Origin: Lentibacter sp.
GTDB taxonomy: Bacteria > Pseudomonadota > Alphaproteobacteria > Rhodobacterales > Rhodobacteraceae
Direction: 5' to 3'
DNA: 64,000 nt
NCBI GenBank assembly: GCA_016744435.1
Contig: JADGEJ010000014.1
Span: 1 to 64,000 of the forward strand
The translations under genes were made by a program, and so were the position numbers. The notes below the pieces were generated by a model. The model saw only the letters and a program-made list of their open reading frames with translations. It searched no databases and was not told where the DNA came from. Below, one piece after another: positions 16,948 through 25,879 of the stretch; within the stretch, counting starts at the first letter, position 1, and each line of letters opens with the position of its first letter.

Positions 16948-18405
16948 ATGTCGCTTACTGGCGCACTTTCCAATGCAATCACCGGCTTGAACGCGGCGTC
17001 ACGCTCTGCGCAAGTCGTTTCCAGCAACCTGTCGAATGTCATGACAGAAGGCTATGGTCGCCGCGAAGTCGAACTTGGCGCGCAATATGGCGTTGGGGCT
17101 GGGGGCGTTCAACTGACAGGTGTCACTCGACATCAGAACACGACGCTTATTTCGGAAATGCGCATGGCCAACTCTAGTCTGGCCTACGATGAGTCGCTTT
17201 CGGGGTTTCATACTCGGCTAGAACGGCTCGTGGGAACGCCTGATAGCGCCTCTTCATTGACATCGCTTGTGGCAGACCTAGAGGCCAGCCTTGTTTCAGC
17301 TGCGAGCCGGCCAGACCTGTCGGGGCGGCTTGATATGGTCGTGCAAAGCATGGCGGCCGTGGCCCAAAGCCTGGACGATGTTTCAAGCGGAATTCAGACC
17401 ATGCGTCGAGAGGCCGACAGCTCTATCGCGCAGGCGGTTGAGCAGATAAACACTCAGCTCTTGCAGGTCGAAGAGTTGAACGGTGAAATCGCCCGTAACC
17501 ATAGCGGCGGATTTGACACTTCGGGCCTTCATGACCAGCGACAGCTTCTGATTGACGACATTGCCGAGTGGGTTCCGCTCAAAGAAGTCGCGCGCGGACA
17601 TGGGCGCGTGGCGCTCTACACTGTCGGTGGAGCACAGCTGGTTGATGGGCCAGCAGCCCAGCTTTCGTTTACAAATGCGCAGATCATCGTACCACAAATG
17701 ACGATTGATGCTGGGCTTTTGTCGGGCCTGAGCGTCAACGGTGTCGAGGCTTCGACAAATTCAGAGACTGGCCCTCTGCGTGGCGGCAAACTGGTGGCAC
17801 TGTTTGACCTGCGCGATCATGAGGCTGTTGGAGCACAGGCAGAGCTTGATGCGGTAGCACGCGACCTTGTCGAACGTTTTCAAGACCCGGCACTCGACGC
17901 CACGCGCGGGACAGGTGATGCGGGGCTACTGACAGATGGAGGCGCTGCGTTTGACCCGCTCGATGAGGTTGGGCTTTCTGGCCGCTTGACTGTCAACGCG
18001 CTGGTCGACGAGGCACAAGGCGGGGCGAGTTGGCGGGTACGCGACGGGCTTGGCGCAGCAACGATCGGGCCTGAAGGTAACGCCAGCTTGATAAGCGACT
18101 ACTATGACGCCTTGGGAGCCACGCGAACCATTGCCTCTGGTAAGTTCGCCGGAGAAGACCGCACGGCTGCGCAGCTTGGCGGGAGCTTCGTGGGCGATAT
18201 TGGTGCCACGCGGCTGACGAACGAACGCTCACTAAGCTTTTCGTCGATGCGGGCCACCGAGTTAAGCACGCTGATCCTGGCCGAGGGCGTTGATTCTGAT
18301 CAGGAAATGCAAAAGCTCATGCTGATCGAGCAAGCCTATGCGGCCAACGCACGGATGCTGCAAACGGTTGACGAAATGATGGACACCTTGATGAGGTCGA
18401 TTTGA
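16948..18405 (+). CDS. flgK: Hook-filament junction protein FlgK (HAP1)
   Basis: A 485-residue junction protein that joins hook and filament with FlgL. The N-terminal heptad motif SLTGALSNAITGLNAASRS and NLSNVMTEGYGRREVE, with FlgK-type spacing, and the C-terminal IEQAYAANARMLQTVDEMM are diagnostic. Secretion uses the flagellar export gate, with FlgN (encoded at 49946) as likely chaperone. Its stop overlaps the flgL start by four bases. Confidence 0.95.
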   Translation: MSLTGALSNAITGLNAASRSAQVVSSNLSNVMTEGYGRREVELGAQYGVGAGGVQLTGVTRHQNTTLISEMRMANSSLAYDESLSGFHTRLERLVGTPDSASSLTSLVADLEASLVSAASRPDLSGRLDMVVQSMAAVAQSLDDVSSGIQTMRREADSSIAQAVEQINTQLLQVEELNGEIARNHSGGFDTSGLHDQRQLLIDDIAEWVPLKEVARGHGRVALYTVGGAQLVDGPAAQLSFTNAQIIVPQMTIDAGLLSGLSVNGVEASTNSETGPLRGGKLVALFDLRDHEAVGAQAELDAVARDLVERFQDPALDATRGTGDAGLLTDGGAAFDPLDEVGLSGRLTVNALVDEAQGGASWRVRDGLGAATIGPEGNASLISDYYDALGATRTIASGKFAGEDRTAAQLGGSFVGDIGATRLTNERSLSFSSMRATELSTLILAEGVDSDQEMQKLMLIEQAYAANARMLQTVDEMMDTLMRSI

Positions 18406-19415
18406 TGAAAGCACTTTCTTTCGGAGATATGGCGCAATCTGTAGCTTTGCGCCGCCAGAACAGCCAACTAAAGGCTGAGATGTCACGCCTAACGCAGGAG
18501 TTGTCGAGCGGGCAAGTTCAGGATGTGGCTCAGCATTTGGGTGGCGACTATGGCTACCTAACAGAACTAGAGCGCAGCATGCGCATTTCTGCAGCATTCC
18601 AATCATCAGCAACAGAGGCCGCGTTGTTTTCAACATCTATGCAAAACTCTCTGGGTTTTGTCGCGGACGCTTTGCAAGACATGAGTTTCGGGCTGATCGC
18701 TGCAGGAACGGGAGGTGTGGCGGGCACACGCGAAATCGCGGCAGAGAACGCGCGCAGCCAGATGGGATTGATGATGAATACGTTCAACACCAGTGTTGCG
18801 GGGAGAACTGTTTTCGCGGGCGTTGGCACCAATGGCTCGGCTCTCACATCGGCGGAGGATTTGCTTGATGATTTGCGCAGTGCCCTCACCGGCCAAACGA
18901 CATTTGCTGGCGTTGAAGCTGTGTTAGACGACTGGTTCGACGCCTCGGGTGGCGGCTTTGAAACAATGACATATCAGGGATCTGTGCAATCGCTTGACCC
19001 GTTCTTCTTGGGTGATGGTGAACGGGTTTCCCTAGACGTTCGGGCCGATGATGTGGCTGTGCGACATACTCTCAAAGCAACAGCAATGGCTGCATTGTCA
19101 GCCGATGCTACGTTGGCTTTCTCAAGTGATGTGCAGTCAGATATGCTGCGTGCCAGTGGAGAGGCGATGCTGGCGGCACAAGACAGCGTGATAACGATCA
19201 GGTCAAAGTTAGGCTTCGCGGAGGCACGCATTGAAGACGCAACTGCGCGGCTCTCTGCGGAGAAAACCAGCCTTGAATATGCGCGCGGCCAGCTGCTCGA
19301 GGCAGACCCCTACGAGACGATAACGCGATTGGAAGAAACGCAGTTCAGGCTTGAAACCCTTTACACAGCAACTGCGCGGCTCTCTCAACTCTCACTGATG
19401 GACTATATGCGATGA
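18402..19415 (+). CDS. flgL: Hook-filament junction protein FlgL (HAP3)
   Basis: A 337-residue protein coupled to flgK (ATGA overlap). The N-terminal coiled part (ALRRQNSQLKAEMSRLTQEL) and the C-terminal LEETQFRLETLYTATARLS are flagellin/FlgL-like terminal helices that pack in the D0/D1 layer. The protein is divergent in sequence, as FlgL usually is in this order; identity rests on terminal helices, length and operon position after flgK. Its stop overlaps the flgI start. Confidence 0.88.
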   Translation: MMKALSFGDMAQSVALRRQNSQLKAEMSRLTQELSSGQVQDVAQHLGGDYGYLTELERSMRISAAFQSSATEAALFSTSMQNSLGFVADALQDMSFGLIAAGTGGVAGTREIAAENARSQMGLMMNTFNTSVAGRTVFAGVGTNGSALTSAEDLLDDLRSALTGQTTFAGVEAVLDDWFDASGGGFETMTYQGSVQSLDPFFLGDGERVSLDVRADDVAVRHTLKATAMAALSADATLAFSSDVQSDMLRASGEAMLAAQDSVITIRSKLGFAEARIEDATARLSAEKTSLEYARGQLLEADPYETITRLEETQFRLETLYTATARLSQLSLMDYMR

Positions 19416-20515
19416 AGGCATTTTTAGGCGCCATACTGGCGGTATTATTGGGCGCGCAAGGCAGTTTTGCCAATCAAGTGCGGATCAAAGATCTTGTCGA
19501 ATTTGACGGGGTGCGCGGCAATGATCTAATCGGGTATGGCCTGGTTGTAGGCCTGAATGGCACGGGAGATGGCCTTCGAAATGCGCCTTTTACCGAAGAA
19601 ATAATGGCCAACGTTCTTGAGCGTCTCGGGGTAAATGTAACGGGCGAACAATTCCGCCCCAAGAACGTCGCGGCGGTTTTTGTGACGGCCGAGCTGCCGG
19701 CTTTCTCACGGGCGGGCTCGAAGATTGATGTTAACATTTCTGCGATCGGCGATGCGAAGAGTCTGTTGGGCGGCACCCTGATCATGACGCCCCTCAATGC
19801 TGCTGATGGGCAAATTTATGCTGTTGCACAGGGGACGATTATTGCAGGAGGTGCCTCTGCCGAAGGAGATGCTGCGACTGTTGTGAAGGGAGTTCCCACT
19901 GCGGGGACTATTCCGTCAGGTGCCCGGGTTGAACGCGAGATCGAGTTTGAACTATCGTCTCTGACGTCACTTAGGCTGGCCCTCAGGCAGGCTGACTTTA
20001 CGACCGCGGGGCGCATTGAGCAGGCGATCAATCGGAACTTTGGCAAGCGTGTTGCCGTTATGCTTGATTCAGGCACTGTACAGGTAGATGTGACGGCAAC
20101 CAACCGACGCTCGACAGCGCATGCGATTGGCGAAGTTGAGAATATTTTGGTGAGACCAGAGCGCAAGGCGCGCGTGGTTGTTGACCAGCGTTCTGGCACC
20201 ATAGTGATGGGTGAAGATGTGCGCATTTCCCGGGTCGCCGTAAGCCAAGGCGGGCTTACTTTGCGCATTCAGGAAGCGCCTGTTGCTGTGCAGCCAAACC
20301 CATTCTCCGAAGGCGAAACTGTGGTTGTGCCACGAACCAATGTTGGGCTTGATGCGGACGCAGGGATAAGCCTTGCTGAGGTGCCTGCTGGCACGTCACT
20401 TTCGGAGGTGATTGCTGGGCTTAATGCCTTGGGTGTTGCGCCGCGAGACATGATTGATATTCTCAAATCTATCAAAGCTGCGGGGGCGCTTCACGCCGAA
20501 TTTGTCGTGCATTAA
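19412..20515 (+). CDS. flgI: Flagellar P-ring protein FlgI
   Basis: A 367-residue periplasmic protein forming the P ring in the peptidoglycan layer. The signal peptide (MKAFLGAILAVLLGAQGSFA) is followed by the highly conserved RIKDLVEFDGVRGNDLIGYG and VVGLNGTGDGL. The C-terminus GVAPRDMIDILKSIKAAGAL is also family-typical. Its chaperone FlgA is encoded at 42451. Last gene of the flgE operon. Confidence 0.97.
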   Translation: MKAFLGAILAVLLGAQGSFANQVRIKDLVEFDGVRGNDLIGYGLVVGLNGTGDGLRNAPFTEEIMANVLERLGVNVTGEQFRPKNVAAVFVTAELPAFSRAGSKIDVNISAIGDAKSLLGGTLIMTPLNAADGQIYAVAQGTIIAGGASAEGDAATVVKGVPTAGTIPSGARVEREIEFELSSLTSLRLALRQADFTTAGRIEQAINRNFGKRVAVMLDSGTVQVDVTATNRRSTAHAIGEVENILVRPERKARVVVDQRSGTIVMGEDVRISRVAVSQGGLTLRIQEAPVAVQPNPFSEGETVVVPRTNVGLDADAGISLAEVPAGTSLSEVIAGLNALGVAPRDMIDILKSIKAAGALHAEFVVH

Positions 20516-20602
20516 GTTTTTTGAAAACAATCAAGACGCAGGTTGGTTATGGAACGAACGCGATACCAATAGGCTCCGCGATTCAAGTCTTCTCGCAAGG
20601 CG

Positions 20603-21199
20603 TTAGGCTTCCGTTAGCTCGTCAGAGGGGATGATCGGAAAGAAGGCCCCGCGCGAGTGAATGCCAAACCAGCTGTTGCCTTCATGCTCTTGATGCACAC
20701 CAATTTCGACAAGCCGGTAAAAGCTTTTGCGATCAATCAGCGCTTCTAGATTGCTGCGCACCAGCACGTAAGGTGAGGGCTCCCCAGTTTGCGCGTCGCG
20801 TTCAACGCGAATCGCGGCGTCAGGGCCTGCTTCAACACGATCACCGACGTTTGTTTCAAAGAGCAATGTTTGCATTTCCCCAGGGTTACGGACTTCAAAG
20901 TCGACAGCTACAAAGGGCGCATCTTCGACAGTGATTCCGACTTTTTCAACAGGCGTAACGAGGAAATAATTCTCTCCGTCTTTTCGCAAAATCGTTGAAA
21001 ACAAACGCACCAGCTCTGGGCGGCCAATGGGAGTACCCAGATAAAACCAAGTGCCGTCACGCGCTATGTGCATGTCAAGATCGCCGCAGAACGGTGGATT
21101 CCACAGGTGCACAGGCGGCAAGCCGCCGGATTTTTTGGCAGCGCGGGCCGACTGGGCGATGCCTTCAGCGTCAGGGCTCACAGGTATTTGTCCGCTCAT
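20603..21199 (-). CDS. DUF1285 domain protein
   Basis: A 198-residue cytoplasmic protein of the DUF1285 family, conserved in alphaproteobacteria. It contains VHLWNPPFCGDLDMHIARDG, TWFYLGTPIGRP and VEKVGITVEDAPFVAVDFE, all hallmarks of the family. Function unknown. ATG 21199 is preferred over the upstream in-frame start at 21211 because homologues begin near MSGQ. The gene is divergent from moxR and shares a 68-base intergenic region with a CtrA-like box. It converges on flgI. Confidence 0.88.
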   Translation of the reverse strand: MSGQIPVSPDAEGIAQSARAAKKSGGLPPVHLWNPPFCGDLDMHIARDGTWFYLGTPIGRPELVRLFSTILRKDGENYFLVTPVEKVGITVEDAPFVAVDFEVRNPGEMQTLLFETNVGDRVEAGPDAAIRVERDAQTGEPSPYVLVRSNLEALIDRKSFYRLVEIGVHQEHEGNSWFGIHSRGAFFPIIPSDELTEA

Positions 21200-21225
21200 T
21201 GCTTTTACCATCGATGCTTTTAGCG

Positions 21226-21240
21226 TTAGAGTTACTTTAA
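21226..21240 (+). promoter_or_regulatory. CtrA-box-like site between DUF1285 and moxR
   Basis: TTAG-AGTTACT-TTAA matches TTAA-N7-TTAA in 7 of 8 positions and has the same half-site order as the box before flgE. It lies 28 bases before the moxR start codon. This would place the moxR operon in the same regulon as the flagellar genes; inferred. Confidence 0.5.
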
Positions 21241-21267
21241 GGATAATGGTTCATTTGGAGAAATGCT

Positions 21268-22275
21268 ATGGGCGATGCGGAAGAACTGCTGGATCGTATC
21301 GAGGCGCTAGAGTCGCGCCTCTCGGAGGCGAAGGGCCAGATCACCCGCCGCTTCATTGGCCAGGAACGGGTTGTTGACCTGACGCTATCGGCGCTTTTGT
21401 GCGGCGGGCACGCCTTGCTGGTTGGCCTGCCGGGGCTTGGCAAAACCCGTCTGGTTGAGACGCTCTCAACAGTTATGGGCCTTGATGGTAAGCGCGTGCA
21501 GTTCACCCCTGATCTGATGCCAGCGGACATTCTCGGTTCTGAAGTTCTTGAAACGGGCGCTGATGGCGGCCGAACATTCAAGTTCATCGAAGGGCCTATT
21601 TTTTGCCAATTGCTGATGGCAGATGAAATCAACCGTGCAAGTCCACGCACCCAGTCGGCGTTGTTACAAGCGATGCAAGAGCGCGAGGTAACCGTCTCGG
21701 GGGAAACCCGCGTTCTGGGGGCTCCGTTTCACGTTTTGGCAACGCAAAATCCGATTGAACAGGAGGGCACGTATCCGCTTCCCGAGGCGCAGCTTGACAG
21801 GTTTCTGGTGCGCGTTGATGTGGGCTACCCTGATCGCGACACAGAGCGCGAGATTTTGCTGTCAACGACGGGTGAGGAAGATGCGAGGTCTGAAAACGTG
21901 TTCACTGCGCAAGAGCTTATTGAGGCGCAGGGGCTGTTGCGCCGCATGCCTGTAGGTGAAAGCGTGATGGAAAATATCCTCGATCTTGTGCGCGCTTTCC
22001 GCCCTGAAGAGGCCGATGCCTCAGAGGCTGTGCGCGAAAACGTCGCTTGGGGGCCGGGGCCACGGGCCGCGCAGGCGCTTATGCTAACGGTGCGCGCACG
22101 GGCGCTGCTGCAAGGGCGGCTTGCGCCAAATGCGAGTGACGTTGTGGCCATGGCGGAGCCAGTTTTGAAGCACCGTATGGCGCTGAGCTATGCCGCTCTT
22201 GCAAGAGGCGAGAGTCTTGAGGCGTTGATTGAGGCGCAAATTGCGCTGAACCCGGGGCTGCAGGCCGCCGCGTGA
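21268..22275 (+). CDS. MoxR-family AAA+ ATPase
   Basis: A 335-residue AAA+ chaperone-like ATPase. Walker A is GLPGLGKT (residues 53-60) and Walker B LLMADE (residues 115-120), followed by INRASPRTQSALLQAMQE, the MoxR signature. The sensor region is LATQNPIEQEGTYPLPEAQ. These ATPases act with DUF58 and VWA/BatA proteins encoded beside them, in maturation of membrane or periplasmic complexes. First gene of a four-gene operon with 4-base overlaps throughout. Confidence 0.93.
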   Translation: MGDAEELLDRIEALESRLSEAKGQITRRFIGQERVVDLTLSALLCGGHALLVGLPGLGKTRLVETLSTVMGLDGKRVQFTPDLMPADILGSEVLETGADGGRTFKFIEGPIFCQLLMADEINRASPRTQSALLQAMQEREVTVSGETRVLGAPFHVLATQNPIEQEGTYPLPEAQLDRFLVRVDVGYPDRDTEREILLSTTGEEDARSENVFTAQELIEAQGLLRRMPVGESVMENILDLVRAFRPEEADASEAVRENVAWGPGPRAAQALMLTVRARALLQGRLAPNASDVVAMAEPVLKHRMALSYAALARGESLEALIEAQIALNPGLQAAA

Positions 22276-23144
22276 GCGAGGCCCTGCCTCTGAGAAGTCG
22301 GGCTGAAGAGGCCACGGCGCAGCTTGCCCCGCTTTTGGCGCGGGCAGAGCAGCTGGCCTCTGCCGTGATGCCTGGCGGCCACGGGCGCAGGCGCGCGGGC
22401 AATGGCGATGATTTTTGGCAGTATCGCCCCGTTCAGGCGGGGGATACCCTGCGGATGATAGATTGGCGGCGATCGGCGCGATCAGACAGCCAGTTTATTC
22501 GCCAGAAAGAGTGGCAGATATCGCAGTCGGTGCACTTCTGGGTGGATCGGGCGCAATCTATGCAGTTTGCCAGCGCGACAAGTCTGCCTCAAAAGGCAGC
22601 GCGCGCGCAGCTCCTCTCACTGACGATCGCGATTTTATTGGCGCGTGGCGGCGAGCGTGTTGGCCTCTCTGGCGAAGATTTGCCGCCGCGTGCTGGCATG
22701 AAACAGGTGCAACGCTTTGCAGAACTGCTCGTCGCGCCGAAACCAGAAGACTATGCCGCACCCGACGTGAGCCAGCTCCAGCGCAACTCTTTTGCTGTCT
22801 TTGTGTCAGACTTTCTGGGTAATATTGAGGTGCTGGAAGAGCGTATGCACGAGGCTGCTGCAAGCGGTGTTCGGGGTGTGTGCCTGCAGGTGCTTGATCC
22901 TGTGGAAGAAAGCTTCCCATTTCGTGGCCGAGCAATTTTTCGCAGTGTTGGCGGCACGCTTGAGTACGAAACCTTGCAAGCAGCGGATCTTGCAGAGCGG
23001 TATCTTGCGCGATTGGCGGAGCGTAAAGCGCGCGTGCAGAACCAGTGCCGCAAGACGGGCTGGCAATATGCGTGTCATCATACGCATGAAAGCGCGCAGA
23101 TGGCTGTGATGTGGCTTTATAATGTGATCGAAGGCTTAAGATGA
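22272..23144 (+). CDS. DUF58 domain protein
   Basis: A 290-residue protein with the DUF58 signature YRPVQAGDTLRMIDWRRSAR (about residues 54-73) and a degenerate von Willebrand A-like fold after it (HFWVDRAQSM, where the MIDAS Asp would be). No membrane segment is obvious, unlike many DUF58 proteins. It partners MoxR in conserved operons. Overlaps moxR and the next gene by four bases each. Molecular function unknown. Confidence 0.9.
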   Translation: MSEALPLRSRAEEATAQLAPLLARAEQLASAVMPGGHGRRRAGNGDDFWQYRPVQAGDTLRMIDWRRSARSDSQFIRQKEWQISQSVHFWVDRAQSMQFASATSLPQKAARAQLLSLTIAILLARGGERVGLSGEDLPPRAGMKQVQRFAELLVAPKPEDYAAPDVSQLQRNSFAVFVSDFLGNIEVLEERMHEAAASGVRGVCLQVLDPVEESFPFRGRAIFRSVGGTLEYETLQAADLAERYLARLAERKARVQNQCRKTGWQYACHHTHESAQMAVMWLYNVIEGLR

Positions 23145-25879
23145 GTTTTGGGCCCATTCTTTTTACGGCACCCTTTGTGCTGCTGGCGTTGTTGGCGCTG
23201 CCGATCTTGTGGATGTTGCTGAGGGCCGTTCCACCGGCACCAATTAGGCATTTGTTCCCAGCGGTTGTGCTCTTGATCGGGCTGAACGATGAAGACAATA
23301 GCGCCGATAGAACACCATGGTGGCTGCTGTTGTTGCGGCTTTTGGCCGTAGCTGCGGTGATCATCGGGTTAGCGGGCCCGGTGCTCAACCCCCGCCCTAG
23401 CGAGGCCTTGGGGAAGGCCAGGATGTTGGTTGTGCTTGATGCCAGCTGGGCCAGCGCGCGCGACTGGGATGCGCGCCTTAGCCACGTTGAGAGCCTTTTG
23501 AAGCAAGCGGCGCGCAACGAACAGCCTGTCGCGCTGATAAGTTTGGCTGCGCCAGAAAAGACCGAATTTCGCGCCGCGCAAGAGTGGAGCAGCAGGTTGG
23601 CAGGCTTGCAGCCGCAAGCTTGGGAAGGCAGTGCAGAGGCGCTGGAGTTCTTACCCGAGGGCTCGTTTGATACGGTCTGGTTGAGCGACGGTGTCGCGCG
23701 CGAAAGTCGTGACATTTTGCGCGACGCCTTTGAAGCCCGCGGTGACTTGCGAGTGGTTGAAAGCGCGCGGCCACTGTATGCGCTAGAGCTGTTGCGCAGC
23801 GAAGATGGCGGCGCTGCGTTTGAGGTGCAGCGCTTGCAGGCGGCTGGTCCACGCAGGCTCACTCTACAGGCGATCGGGCTTGATCCGGCGGGTGTTGAGC
23901 GCATTCTTGACGAGACATCAGCCACATTTGAAGCCGGAGCCGCGCGCACATCTGCGGCATTTGATTTGCCCGCTGAGCTGCAGGCACGTGTCTCACGGTT
24001 TGTGCTGAAGGAGAGCGCACATGCGGGCGCAGTTGCCCTTGCGGATGACAGCCTGAGTCGCCGCGAGATCGCGCTTATTTCGAACCGAGAGAACCGCGAA
24101 GGCCTCGAGCTTTTGTCACCGCTGCACTACCTTGAAAAGGCGTTGGTTGCATCGTCTGATCTGCTGCAGGGCGCGCTCACCGACACGCTTAAAGGCAACC
24201 CTGATGTTGTGATCATGGCCGATATTGCCGAGTTAACGCAGGCCGATGAAACTGCGTTGACCGCGTGGGTGGAAGCTGGCGGCTTGTTGGTACGTTTCGC
24301 AGGGCCACGGCTTGCCGCAAGCGAAGTTGGCCGCACAGAAGCACACCCGTTGATGCCAGTCAGGCTGCGCGCGGGCGGCCGTGTTGTTGGCGGTGCGATG
24401 AGCTGGGGCGCACCGAAAGCACTAGCACCGTTTGAGGACAGCTCACCGTTTTTTGGCCTCACGGTTGACGACAGCTTGCGCGTTTCGGCGCAGGTGGTTG
24501 CTCAGCCCGATCCGCAACTTGCCGAACGTGTCATTGCGCGGCTTACCGATGGCACACCGTTGGTGACGCGCAAATCACTTGGGCAAGGCAAGGTTGTGTT
24601 GTTCCACATTTCCGCAAATGCGGAGTGGTCAAATGTGCCGCTCTCGGGGCTGTTTGTGCGAATGTTGGAAAGGCTCTCTGTGGCGACATCGTTGTCAGGC
24701 TTACAGGAAAGTGAACTTGAGGGAACTGTCTGGCAGCCGGTGTATGCGCTTGATGGTTTTGGCCGCTTGAGGGACGCGGGAAACCTGCAAGGTGTTGACG
24801 GGGTCGCGCTACTGAGTGCTGCGATCGGGCCCGCGTTGCAGCCGGGGCTTTATGAGGGGCCGGGGCGCTGGATAGCACGCAATGTCCTGTCTGAAGGGCA
24901 GGTTCTGGAGGCTGCGAAATGGCCAGCGCGAGTTCCGCTGTCGACATTTGGTGGCGTGCCCGAGCGAGACTTGGGTGGGCCGTTGTTTGCACTGGCGCTT
25001 GTGTTGCTGGCGCTTGATGTTTTGGCGACGCTTGCTCTTTCGGGCCGGATGCGCGGGGCTGTTGCGGCCAGCGTTTTGCTCGCGGTGTTGCTACTGCCCG
25101 TGCCCACGGCTCAAGCGCAGGAGGCTGAAAAGAGCGTTGCAGGTACAGGCGAGATTGTTCTGGCGCATGTTCTTACCGGGGATCGGCGCATTGACGAAGT
25201 TGCTTTTGCTGGGCTGCGCGGCCTGTCTGATACGTTGTTTTTTAGAACGTCTGTTGAGCCCGACATGCCGCGCGGCATCAACATTGAGACCGATGAGATC
25301 GCGTTTTATCCGATGCTCTATTGGCCTGTTTCGGCAGAGCAACCAACACCTTCTGCTGCGGCTTATGACAAGTTGAATGCCTATCTGCGCGCTGGTGGCA
25401 TGATCGTGTTTGACACGCGCGATGCAGATGTGTCCCGCTTTGGCGCGGCGAGCCCCGCAGGAAAAACGCTGCGCAGGTTGGCAGCGGCGCTCGACATTCC
25501 CGAGCTTGAGCCCTTGCCCGACGACCATGTTCTGACGCGAACGTTCTACCTTTTGCAAGATTTTCCGGGCCGTTACGGCAGCCGCGATGTCTGGGTCGAA
25601 GCTGCACCTGCTGGTGCAGAACGGACCGAGGGAATGCCGTTCCGCAACCTAAACGATGGCGTGACGCCTGTTGTTATTGGTGGCAATGACTGGGCAGCCG
25701 CTTGGGCGATTGATGCCCGCGGCGCGCCTTTGTTGCCTGTCGGACGTGGCTTTTCCGGTGAGCGCCAACGCGAGCTGGCTTACCGTTTTGGCGTTAATCT
25801 CGTGATGCATGTACTCACAGGAAACTACAAATCAGACCAAGTGCACGTGCCGGCACTTTTGGAAAGGCTGGGGCAATGA
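23141..25879 (+). CDS. BatA-like N-terminal/DUF4159 membrane protein
   Basis: A 912-residue membrane protein. The N-terminal BatA-type region (about residues 1-90) has two membrane spans (PFVLLALLALPILWMLLRAV and LLLLRLLAVAAVIIGLAGPV). The middle is a VWA-like and GATase-like part. Membrane spans near residues 620-665 are followed by a C-terminal DUF4159 domain (about 675-905) with AYDKLNAYLRAGGMIVFDTR and AYRFGVNLVMHVLTGNYKSD. Such proteins always accompany moxR/DUF58 in alphaproteobacteria; the pathway is unknown. Coupled to both neighbours by ATGA overlaps. Confidence 0.88.
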   Translation: MSFGPILFTAPFVLLALLALPILWMLLRAVPPAPIRHLFPAVVLLIGLNDEDNSADRTPWWLLLLRLLAVAAVIIGLAGPVLNPRPSEALGKARMLVVLDASWASARDWDARLSHVESLLKQAARNEQPVALISLAAPEKTEFRAAQEWSSRLAGLQPQAWEGSAEALEFLPEGSFDTVWLSDGVARESRDILRDAFEARGDLRVVESARPLYALELLRSEDGGAAFEVQRLQAAGPRRLTLQAIGLDPAGVERILDETSATFEAGAARTSAAFDLPAELQARVSRFVLKESAHAGAVALADDSLSRREIALISNRENREGLELLSPLHYLEKALVASSDLLQGALTDTLKGNPDVVIMADIAELTQADETALTAWVEAGGLLVRFAGPRLAASEVGRTEAHPLMPVRLRAGGRVVGGAMSWGAPKALAPFEDSSPFFGLTVDDSLRVSAQVVAQPDPQLAERVIARLTDGTPLVTRKSLGQGKVVLFHISANAEWSNVPLSGLFVRMLERLSVATSLSGLQESELEGTVWQPVYALDGFGRLRDAGNLQGVDGVALLSAAIGPALQPGLYEGPGRWIARNVLSEGQVLEAAKWPARVPLSTFGGVPERDLGGPLFALALVLLALDVLATLALSGRMRGAVAASVLLAVLLLPVPTAQAQEAEKSVAGTGEIVLAHVLTGDRRIDEVAFAGLRGLSDTLFFRTSVEPDMPRGINIETDEIAFYPMLYWPVSAEQPTPSAAAYDKLNAYLRAGGMIVFDTRDADVSRFGAASPAGKTLRRLAAALDIPELEPLPDDHVLTRTFYLLQDFPGRYGSRDVWVEAAPAGAERTEGMPFRNLNDGVTPVVIGGNDWAAAWAIDARGAPLLPVGRGFSGERQRELAYRFGVNLVMHVLTGNYKSDQVHVPALLERLGQ

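Noticed and set aside
22558..23949. 463-codon minus-strand frame opposite DUF58 and BatA-like genes
   Set aside because: Spans two real plus-strand genes with overlapping stops/starts and shows low-complexity Ser/Ala/Arg composition.
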